Origin: Coprococcus sp.
GTDB lineage: Bacteria > Bacillota > Clostridia > Lachnospirales > Lachnospiraceae
Length of the DNA: 7,831 nt
Direction: 5' to 3'
NCBI GenBank assembly: GCA_016297325.1
Contig: JAEDGW010000116.1
Coordinates: forward strand, 1-7,831
Shown: piece by piece, positions 1-5,825 of the stretch
Position numbering within the stretch: position 1 is the stretch's first letter
Layout of the letters: each line of letters opens with the position of its first letter
The notes under the pieces: generated by a model
What the model saw: only the letters and a program-made list of their open reading frames with translations
Told to the model about the DNA's origin: nothing
Database searches by the model: none
Position numbers and translations under genes: made by a program

Positions 1-576
1 GAAAACATTTTCCGGAGAACCATTTATCAGTGCATACATGGCATACATGACATCGTCTCCATCCATGATGAACATTTCGCAAATACCATCCATGTCGATA
101 TCGCAAAAGCAATACCCCAGTGTTTCAGGCTTGTAGGATATTATCTCGTTCCAGCTTGAAATGTTTCCGATATATAGGCTTTGTGCATTCGGTCCGCAAT
201 TACCAAGCATCTCCCTGTATCCGCTATACTCATGTATCACATCGGCATATGCTTCCTCATAATCAATATCCTCCCGCTCGACAACTACAGAATCCTGCTC
301 TGAAGTGTCAGCGTCAGACTGTTCTTCTCCTGAATTTTTGTTTGAGTTTTTTTCTGATTTCTCATCCGGATCACTCTCTGAATCTTCCTCTGAAACGTCC
401 TGGGAGTTATTCTTTTCCGCTGACCCATCTGCGTCATCCGTATTCTCTGACACCAGTTTTCCATCATCAGATATCGCAAATCCAAGTTCATTCAGGTAAT
501 CCGCATCTATACCGCAGCCCGATAGCAGCAAGCACATCAGGGATAAAACTATTCCACAGCATAACTTTCTTCTCAT
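1..576 (-). CDS. Putative lipoprotein with acidic linker and DxDxDG loop (partial, 3' end off the left edge)
   Basis: An uninterrupted leftward reading frame of 192 codons starts at the ATG at 576 and is still open at base 1, so the C-terminus is missing. Residues 1-21 form a lipoprotein signal: MRRK, a hydrophobic core, then the lipobox LLSGC with Cys21 as the predicted lipidated residue. Residues 41-104 are a Glu/Asp/Ser/Asn-rich low-complexity linker, likely a flexible tether from the membrane. A folded part begins near residue 105. It contains DIDMDGICEM (159-168), which resembles the DxDxDG calcium-loop segments (typically DIDGDGIPEL) common in Clostridia surface lipoproteins. An AAGAAGGG stretch 5' of the ATG is a modest RBS. 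The start lies 20 bases after the stop of the LytTR gene, so the two are probably co-transcribed. Function is unknown; extracellular sensing or binding is only a guess. Overlapping plus-strand frames are antisense to the acidic repeat. Confidence 0.82.
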   Translation of the reverse strand, partial: MRRKLCCGIVLSLMCLLLSGCGIDADYLNELGFAISDDGKLVSENTDDADGSAEKNNSQDVSEEDSESDPDEKSEKNSNKNSGEEQSDADTSEQDSVVVEREDIDYEEAYADVIHEYSGYREMLGNCGPNAQSLYIGNISSWNEIISYKPETLGYCFCDIDMDGICEMFIMDGDDVMYAMYALINGSPENVF

Positions 577-596
577 TTTTTTGCCCTTCTTCTTAA

Positions 597-1289
597 TTAC
601 TTAAAACTCTCCGAATACGTCCGTCCTATCCTGATCTTCTCTCCATCCTGCATCGTTATCATGGAGTGATCGTAGTTCTTCACATAATCCATATTCACGA
701 TCGCCGCAGCATGGCATCTGACAAAATTATCAGGCAGTTCTTCCACGATCTCGCTGAGAGGTTTGTACTCATAGAAGATTCCATCCTTCGTATAGAATTT
801 TGTCACTCTGTTCTCTATACGTATGAACTGAATATTTCTGCAATCAAGTACATTCACCGTTCTGTCATACCTAATCTTTATGTAACACTTGCGGTCTTCG
901 TTGATTTTCTCATTGATCAGATCCATATAATACTTTATAAGTCTGTTGTCGTGTTTATGCTTCAGCACACAACATACGTGCGACGCCTCATACACATCCA
1001 CTTCATCCGGCACATAATTCGCATAAAAAATGACCTTGCACGAAGGCGAAGCTCTATTAACAAGCTTCGCAAGTTCGACTCCGATCTGTTTATTTGCAAA
1101 CACGATCTCCGTAATAAACACATCACAGTCGAACCTTCCTTCATCAAGATCTAACGTTACCGAGTCAGGGTTATATGAAACAATCTTCACATTTTCCCTA
1201 CCAATGTTGGTGTTTCTTGTCTGCATCTCAAGCAGAGCTATTGTCTTTCTTGAATTTGCAAATGACGCATCACACACTCCGATTTTCAT
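597..1289 (-). CDS. LytTR-family response regulator with degenerate receiver domain
   Basis: This 230-residue protein has the two-domain plan of AgrA/LytR-type regulators. Residues 1-120 are a receiver-like domain: MKIGVCD at the first strand, CDVFITEI at the third, and K110 in VLKH matching the conserved Lys. Residues 135-230 are a LytTR DNA-binding domain, recognised by YIKIRYDRTVNVLDCRNIQFIRIENR at its start, then FVRCHAAAIVNMDYVKNY (189-206) and a DGEKIRIGR end. When aligned to the usual FLDI motif, the phospho-acceptor Asp is Glu61. The switch Thr/Ser after strand 4 is Ala90, and only one acidic residue (D7) remains where two are usual. Phosphorylation is therefore unlikely and activity may be constitutive or ligand-controlled. 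A strong RBS (AGGGGAGG, 1301-1308) lies 11 bases before the ATG. The downstream lipoprotein gene appears to share its transcript, and the divergent membrane protein is the obvious candidate target. No kinase gene is visible. Confidence 0.88.
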   Translation of the reverse strand: MKIGVCDASFANSRKTIALLEMQTRNTNIGRENVKIVSYNPDSVTLDLDEGRFDCDVFITEIVFANKQIGVELAKLVNRASPSCKVIFYANYVPDEVDVYEASHVCCVLKHKHDNRLIKYYMDLINEKINEDRKCYIKIRYDRTVNVLDCRNIQFIRIENRVTKFYTKDGIFYEYKPLSEIVEELPDNFVRCHAAAIVNMDYVKNYDHSMITMQDGEKIRIGRTYSESFK

Positions 1290-1353
1290 TATTTAATTCT
1301 CCTCCCCTCATTTTTCTATGAATATCTCGCCTCATCGGCTATAAGTTTATCGG

Positions 1354-1382
1354 AATATATGATTATTATCAATTATTACCAA
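1354..1382 (-). promoter_or_regulatory. Predicted sigma-A promoter for the LytTR-lipoprotein unit
   Basis: Read leftward, TTGGTA (1377-1382) and TATATT (1354-1359) are separated by 17 bases, matching the TTGACA/TATAAT consensus at 4 of 6 and 5 of 6 positions. Transcription would start near 1347, leaving a leader of roughly 57 bases before the ATG at 1289. The region is AT-rich, so chance matches are possible. Confidence 0.45.
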
Positions 1383-1444
1383 ACCCTAAAAAAGATAAAG
1401 TAATGTTCTGAATACACATGGAAAAAAGACATCAAATCATTGCA

Positions 1445-1478
1445 TTGTCTATTTGTCGGTTTCTGTTGTCTGTTTGTC
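1445..1478 (+). repeat. Paired 13-bp direct repeats, 21 bp apart
   Basis: TTGTCTATTTGTC (1445-1457) and TTGTCTGTTTGTC (1466-1478) differ at one base and start exactly 21 bp apart, about two helical turns. A partial third copy, GTCTGTTTTC, follows at 1481-1490. The pair lies about 50 bp upstream of the predicted rightward -35 and about 60 bp upstream of the leftward -35, a position suited to an activator or a shared operator. The binding protein is unknown. Confidence 0.6.
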
Positions 1479-1516
1479 CAGTCTGTTTTCGTCTCGACAA
1501 AATCTCTCATAAATCA

Positions 1517-1544
1517 AACGTTTTAATATTGTATTAACGTTTTA
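1517..1544 (+). repeat. Paired 9-bp direct repeats AACGTTTTA flanking the rightward -35
   Basis: Identical AACGTTTTA copies occur at 1517-1525 and 1536-1544, starting 19 bp apart. The first six bases fit the published LytTR-site pattern ([TA][AC][CA]GTTN[AG][TG]); the last two positions do not. One copy sits just upstream of the predicted -35 and the other in the -35/-10 spacer, so a bound protein could repress or remodel this promoter. Assigning them to the adjacent LytTR protein is inference. Confidence 0.5.
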
Positions 1545-1557
1545 TCTAGTATATATT
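1529..1557 (+). promoter_or_regulatory. Predicted sigma-A promoter for the membrane protein
   Basis: TTGTAT (1529-1534) and TATATT (1552-1557) are spaced by 17 bases. The -35 matches consensus at only 3 of 6 positions and the -10 at 5 of 6, as might be expected of a promoter needing an activator. Transcription would begin near 1564, giving a leader of about 48 bases. A similar TAGTATAT-T-rich segment recurs at 1569-1580 and could be an alternative -10. Confidence 0.4.
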
Positions 1558-1595
1558 TTTATTGTATTTAGTATATTTTTCATCATGCAACTTTT

Positions 1596-1602
1596 GAGGG
1601 GG
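1596..1602 (+). promoter_or_regulatory. Ribosome binding site that fixes the membrane protein start at 1612
   Basis: GAGGGGG ends 9 bases before the ATG at 1612. An in-frame ATG at 1585 lies upstream of this site and has no purine-rich stretch ahead of it, only an AT-rich TTTTTCATC leader. The start at 1612 is therefore preferred and removes nine residues from the longest possible frame. Confidence 0.75.
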
Positions 1603-1611
1603 ACACATTAC

Positions 1612-3606
1612 ATGAAGTACAGAACAAGACCAGCAGAGGATATATGGTCTCTGGAAGAATTATTTACAGATTATTTCGGGCTCAGCATACCTATAGTCCC
1701 ACAGACATCTTCTTTTTCCAATAAGCATACGTTCAACCGATTATTTTTCACACAAAATATCGACCAATATAAGGATATAGATACGATCCTGTCTTTTTCG
1801 GTGTTTAAAGATAGTGATTTAGACAAGCTCAAAACGGAAGCTGCGTCCATATCAAAGCCTATCTTTTACATTATACGACCAGACGAGAACTTCCCGACAG
1901 GTTCCAAGCTGAGTGTCCTCTTTTCCAATCTTGCAAACAAGAACTTCACCGGAAAAGAACAGCCACCGGCCATCAGACAGCTGCTTCACTCCATTGATTA
2001 TGACAAAATGTGTTCACGTATAGATCTGCTTATAAATAAAAAAGTGGAAAATTCCAACACCGCCATCACAGAAATCCAATCATACTGCAGTGATGTTCTT
2101 GCTACAGATACTTCCCTGACACATTACTGTGCACTGTTCAAATGCAGTACACCGGCGGAATATCTTGCTACATTCCTGCTGTATTCACTCTTTGACGACA
2201 CCAACTTCGTATCATATGCTGCAGCCGTTGCAGCGGTAAAGAGTGAGCAACCTCAAACTTCCAAACCTCAGACAGATCTGAATAACCCACATTTTCAGAA
2301 GCTAATGAGCGACGCGAGGAGAACTAATAAATTGCAGGCATTTACAACCTATCTGCTGATAACTCTCTACGCTATACAGATGCTTGCAGCCATATTTACG
2401 ATGTCATGGGGTGACGAGAATATAGAGCAGAGCTTCAAGGGTGCACTGTTCAGTATTGTCATGCTGTGCACATCCATCATTCTGACAGCCCTACGTTTCA
2501 TTCCATTCTCTCTGCACAGAAAATATGCCGACCTGAGTCTCATACTTGAGCACTCAGTGCTTGACGAAGTCAAAAATACATATTCTATATCATATAGCCA
2601 TTTTCAGAACTGCTCCAGATCTTTCAACAAGATCCAGCATGGCAGACGTATACTTATAACTATGTTCTGTATCATCAGTGCATGTTATATAGTTGCCTCG
2701 TTCCTGCTCAGCAGTTTTCCTGTTCTTGTGGCTCTTGTGAGCGCAACATTTGGCATATTCCTTCTTGTTGACAATGTGAGTCACGACAGAACTGAATACA
2801 GGAATTTTGATGCCAATTTCTCATCCGATCCTGAGCCGGATCACAGACGCGGTCTTGCAAGGATCTGCTCATGGGACTACGACAGGCGAATGCACAGTTT
2901 CAGACATAATGCTTCAAACAGTCTGAAGAACTACAGCGAAGAATGCATCAGACACATATACGATCAGATCGTTGACAGGGCTAAATACACATGGGCAACA
3001 CTTACCGCTTTTATAGTCACCCTGTCCTCTGTTGGTGTCATAGCCGAGATTTTGCAGATACTTCTCCCGGACTTTAAATATTTCAGAGTTCCATCACCGT
3101 CCATGCTCTACTCTGTAACCATGGTCATCCTGCTTGTAAATGGAATACTGAATATACTTATTCTTCTCCGGGCAAAGAGTCATTTCCAGCACATGGCGGA
3201 GTTTTCATTCTACGCAGGAAATCCATCAGGCGATGACTACGGCGCTGCCCATCTGTTCAGATACAACCTGTACTCAGGCAACATATCTGACCTTGAGATC
3301 GCCAGAGGAATATACAACTACAATTTCTGCAAATATGAGCAGGGGATCAGCCCAACCGATATACAGCCACCCGATGACAGATACCATCCTATGTATATCT
3401 GCAACCAGAAGATGCACCTGATAACCGACATAGCTCTATGCTTCCTTGTGTCCTATTTCAGCATAGCTGTATGGCACACCAACAATCTGAAGGCGCTGCT
3501 GCCTATTCCCGTATTTGCCGCAATTTACGCACTTTGGACATTTGTGCTGTACCCTGTGTTCAAATACGCATCTATAAGGAGAACGATTGAGAAAATTGAT
3601 GAATAA
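1612..3606 (+). CDS. Polytopic membrane protein of unknown family (664 aa)
   Basis: I do not recognise this protein. Residues 1-240 have no membrane segment and look like a mixed alpha/beta cytosolic domain, with a short strand-like KPIFYII (82-88), a helical stretch ending in TPAEYLATFLLYSLFDD, and an Ala/Val run followed by a Gln/Pro/Thr-rich linker near 210-222. About eight hydrophobic segments follow, in four hairpins at roughly 243-264 and 277-299, 347-386 (two helices), 461-485 and 500-520, and 604-621 and 630-649. The loops between hairpins (about 300-346, 390-460, 521-603) are long and polar, rich in Arg, His, Tyr and Asp. There is no Walker motif, kinase motif, signal peptide or known transporter signature. 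The even TM count puts both termini on the same side, probably the cytoplasm. The gene is divergent from the LytTR regulator and ends just before a bidirectional terminator, so it forms a single-gene transcript. It may be the regulator's target. Confidence 0.85.
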   Translation: MKYRTRPAEDIWSLEELFTDYFGLSIPIVPQTSSFSNKHTFNRLFFTQNIDQYKDIDTILSFSVFKDSDLDKLKTEAASISKPIFYIIRPDENFPTGSKLSVLFSNLANKNFTGKEQPPAIRQLLHSIDYDKMCSRIDLLINKKVENSNTAITEIQSYCSDVLATDTSLTHYCALFKCSTPAEYLATFLLYSLFDDTNFVSYAAAVAAVKSEQPQTSKPQTDLNNPHFQKLMSDARRTNKLQAFTTYLLITLYAIQMLAAIFTMSWGDENIEQSFKGALFSIVMLCTSIILTALRFIPFSLHRKYADLSLILEHSVLDEVKNTYSISYSHFQNCSRSFNKIQHGRRILITMFCIISACYIVASFLLSSFPVLVALVSATFGIFLLVDNVSHDRTEYRNFDANFSSDPEPDHRRGLARICSWDYDRRMHSFRHNASNSLKNYSEECIRHIYDQIVDRAKYTWATLTAFIVTLSSVGVIAEILQILLPDFKYFRVPSPSMLYSVTMVILLVNGILNILILLRAKSHFQHMAEFSFYAGNPSGDDYGAAHLFRYNLYSGNISDLEIARGIYNYNFCKYEQGISPTDIQPPDDRYHPMYICNQKMHLITDIALCFLVSYFSIAVWHTNNLKALLPIPVFAAIYALWTFVLYPVFKYASIRRTIEKIDE

Positions 3607-3639
3607 TATTTTATTTATCTAAGAATTGTATATTTATAG

Positions 3640-3704
3640 AAAAAGGATTTGATATATCGCATTTTGAAGCATTCTTCAGAATCTGCGTATATCAAATCCT
3701 TTTT
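3640..3704. terminator. Long bidirectional terminator hairpin
   Basis: Arms 3640-3656 and 3688-3704 are perfectly complementary over 17 bp (AAAAAGGATTTGATATA and its complement). The stem continues through CGC/GCG after one bulged base, and the interior folds again as ATTTTGAAG/CTTCAGAAT around a CATT loop, so nearly all 65 bases pair. The A-run on one side and T-run on the other give a U-tract in both directions. It lies 33 bases after the membrane protein stop and 3 bases after the MFS stop, serving two convergent genes. Confidence 0.9.
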
Positions 3705-3707
3705 GTT

Positions 3708-5090
3708 TTACTTACTCCTAAGCTTTATTCTAAGAAGCACTGCGGCAATGACAAGTGGCGGAACCAGAAACAGCATCTTGGCCCATCTCATCCCCAGCGC
3801 ACCCACAACCAGGCTTATGAGGAATATTCCAATCTGGTCACCCACTCCATACGACAGGGTCGACATGGCGGATGCCCTTCCTCGAACGGAGCCATCAACA
3901 CTCTCCATGACCAGAAGATTTATAAGTTCCTCCGCCGAGAAATAAAATCCGTTCATGCATCCCCAGAGGACTCCCAGCAATACTGCGGAACTTATGTGGC
4001 CTACGCCAAGTGTGAATACAACTCCTACTATGAGACTCAGAACTATTCCCACCCGGACAACAAGTACACGGTCTATATGATCCGCAAGTATCCCTGTAAT
4101 GACATTTATGACAAGTGCTGCCACAGGCTGCATGAGCAGTATCATATTCACACTGCTCTCACCCATTCCTGAGAACGCACACATTGGCTCATTGTAATAA
4201 GTGATGCCGACGGTGGCAAGCCCCACAACACTTATACTTAAGAGAAGATTCCTGGTCTTCTTATCCTCACATATTCTTCGGAATGTCTTAAAAAAATGTA
4301 TATGTCCGTCTGATTCCGGCATATCGTCAGATATCCCATTGGCACATGTGCCAACCTCCGAGCCATTATCATCGCAGGCTCTATATTCCACTGTGTCCTC
4401 GTCCAAATCCGTGTAATCGGCTCCGCCTGATGTCTCCGCAACATTCACTGTCATATTCTCCGCTCTGTCAGACGCAGCAACACCCGGAAACTTATATATC
4501 ATAACAAGCATCAGACAGAAGAGTCCGCCCACGACACCGACTCCGAACAGCCACTGCCATCTGTGCCTGCCGCCATCCACACACAGCGATCTGAGCAAAG
4601 GTATGCACATGGCCGCTGCCATGGACACTCCGCCACATATCCCTCTGATCGTACCTCGATGCTTCTTGTCTATCGCATCCACTATGTATATCAGATGTAT
4701 GTCCAACGAATATCCAAGTATGAGTATTCCATTGCCAAGCAGGTATACCCACAGACTGTCAGCCATCAGGCACACCACACTTCCAAGTATGAGAAGCGAC
4801 ACATTTATGAGCATCATCTTCTTCCTGCCTATTATATCTGTATACGATCTTATAAACGGGGTAAGCGCACCAATCAGATAAAATGGCAGCATTCCCCTGC
4901 TCATATACGCCACTGCCGCATCAGAACCCATCCCGCGTGGATCCATCAGAAATGTTCTGACGGACAGGGATTGTGTCTTTCCAAATATCTCAGTACAGTA
5001 GGAATCAACAAACTGTACCAATATTATGAGAGCCGCAGCAGAAATAATAGTTGTTAGATACTTTGTACTTTTTACATTTTTACTTTCCAT
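3708..5090 (-). CDS. MFS (major facilitator superfamily) transporter
   Basis: This 460-residue membrane protein has the MFS layout of two six-helix halves. The loop after TM2 carries the motif A signature SYTDIIGRKKMM (82-93), a weaker second copy follows in GILADHIDRVLV (333-344), and RG-containing loops KKHRGTIRG (142-150) and SVRGRASAMS (401-410) sit at equivalent places in the two halves. The first outer loop is long (about 32-65). The central cytoplasmic loop (about 203-280) is long and rich in Asp, Glu and Thr. Substrate cannot be read from sequence; sugars, peptides and drugs are all possible. The gene starts 34 bases after the RloB-family gene on the same strand with no visible terminator between, so read-through from the defence pair's promoter is likely. 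Its own RBS is weak (AAAGAAAG). Base composition, near half GC in sampled lines, differs from the pair upstream, so it may be an older resident gene. Confidence 0.9.
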   Translation of the reverse strand: MESKNVKSTKYLTTIISAAALIILVQFVDSYCTEIFGKTQSLSVRTFLMDPRGMGSDAAVAYMSRGMLPFYLIGALTPFIRSYTDIIGRKKMMLINVSLLILGSVVCLMADSLWVYLLGNGILILGYSLDIHLIYIVDAIDKKHRGTIRGICGGVSMAAAMCIPLLRSLCVDGGRHRWQWLFGVGVVGGLFCLMLVMIYKFPGVAASDRAENMTVNVAETSGGADYTDLDEDTVEYRACDDNGSEVGTCANGISDDMPESDGHIHFFKTFRRICEDKKTRNLLLSISVVGLATVGITYYNEPMCAFSGMGESSVNMILLMQPVAALVINVITGILADHIDRVLVVRVGIVLSLIVGVVFTLGVGHISSAVLLGVLWGCMNGFYFSAEELINLLVMESVDGSVRGRASAMSTLSYGVGDQIGIFLISLVVGALGMRWAKMLFLVPPLVIAAVLLRIKLRSK

Positions 5091-5124
5091 AACTTTCTTT
5101 TACTGTATTTGTGTTCTATTCTAT

Positions 5125-5823
5125 TCATCCACACAGATAAACTATCTCGTCCATCAGGCGTTCTATCAACGCATATATGGTAACAGAAGGATTCATCTCC
5201 TTTATGTTTACATCCCCTCGCATTCCCAAACTGCACCAATGTGCTTCTAACTCTTTTGCATTCTTTATTGCTGCACGGATTTTTTCATTTGCATTGCTTC
5301 CTAGAATTTTTCCAATTGTTCCAGGGGATGCTTTGTCCTTAGATGTATATCTATCTATATCCAAATATTCACACATTAGTCTTATTATGGTCCTTTTTCT
5401 ATTATCCCCTTCAGGAACCAAATCCTGAAAATGCATAACAAGCCACGTTTCAAACATCAGATTTGAATAATCAAGTATATATTCATTTTCCGATACATTC
5501 ATAAGATTCACAACTTCCTGAATGTTGTCTGGAGCATCGCAGTCAAACACCAGAAGCTTTTCAAAATAGAAATATCTGCTGGCATTTGCCGCATCTGCCA
5601 GAAACGCTTCTGCATAATCATATACTCTTCTGGCATCACCATTTGCATTGATCGGCTCAATCACAATGTCTGAATATTGCGCATGAAGATTGTTTTTCAG
5701 ATATGTTTTAAAGTACATCAAATAGTTGAATTCTGTATTGCCCTCACAGAATATCAACAATTTACCAGCATTCTCTGGTCTCGGCTTTTGTATTTTTCTT
5801 TCCCCATTTATCAGCCTTGGCAT
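5125..5823 (-). CDS. rloB: RloB-family (TOPRIM-like) protein, likely effector of an AbiL-type defence pair
   Basis: This 232-residue protein shows the RloB family landmarks in order: LLIFCEGNTEFNY (22-34), the dyad LLVFDCDAP (90-98), FETWLVMHF (124-132), a Lys-rich segment, and NPSVTIYALIERL (211-223) near the end. The Glu of CEGNTE (E27) and the D94-x-D96 pair are arranged as in TOPRIM metal-binding nucleases, so a DNA- or RNA-cleaving role is plausible. The start is 2 bases after the ATPase stop, indicating translational coupling, and GGTGAGTG within the end of the ATPase gene may act as its RBS. RloB proteins sit beside AAA-type ATPases in many genomes, and AbiLii of the Lactococcus AbiL abortive-infection system belongs to this type, from memory of the family. 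All expected acidic residues are present and the length is normal, so the gene looks intact. Activity against phage is inferred. Confidence 0.88.
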   Translation of the reverse strand: MPRLINGERKIQKPRPENAGKLLIFCEGNTEFNYLMYFKTYLKNNLHAQYSDIVIEPINANGDARRVYDYAEAFLADAANASRYFYFEKLLVFDCDAPDNIQEVVNLMNVSENEYILDYSNLMFETWLVMHFQDLVPEGDNRKRTIIRLMCEYLDIDRYTSKDKASPGTIGKILGSNANEKIRAAIKNAKELEAHWCSLGMRGDVNIKEMNPSVTIYALIERLMDEIVYLCG

Positions 5824-5825
5824 TC

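Larger units (their letters stand above)
1290..1611. promoter_or_regulatory. Divergent control region between the LytTR gene and the membrane protein
   Basis: This 322-base gene-free stretch is AT-rich and separates two divergently transcribed genes. It contains an RBS and promoter for the leftward LytTR gene, a promoter and RBS for the rightward membrane protein, a pair of 13-bp direct repeats 21 bp apart (1445-1478), and a pair of 9-bp direct repeats 19 bp apart around the rightward -35 (1517-1544). Bases 1383-1444 hold nothing I can name. The density of paired direct repeats with near two-turn spacing suits a dimeric or side-by-side binding regulator such as a LytTR protein. That link is inferred, not shown. 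Confidence 0.6.

Noticed and set aside
305..499. Ser/Phe-rich plus-strand frame
   Set aside because: It is the complement of the Glu/Asp/Ser-coding linker; the low-complexity composition explains the open frame.
120..596. Plus-strand open frame of 158 codons
   Set aside because: It is antisense to the lipoprotein, whose lipobox, acidic linker, RBS and operon position are convincing. The translated product has no recognisable features.
666..1154. Plus-strand frame of 162 codons opposite the LytTR gene
   Set aside because: The LytTR domain on the opposite strand is clear. This frame has no RBS and no family features.
4563..5057. Plus-strand frame of 164 codons opposite the MFS gene
   Set aside because: The His/Tyr/Arg-rich product is an antisense shadow of MFS helices and loops.
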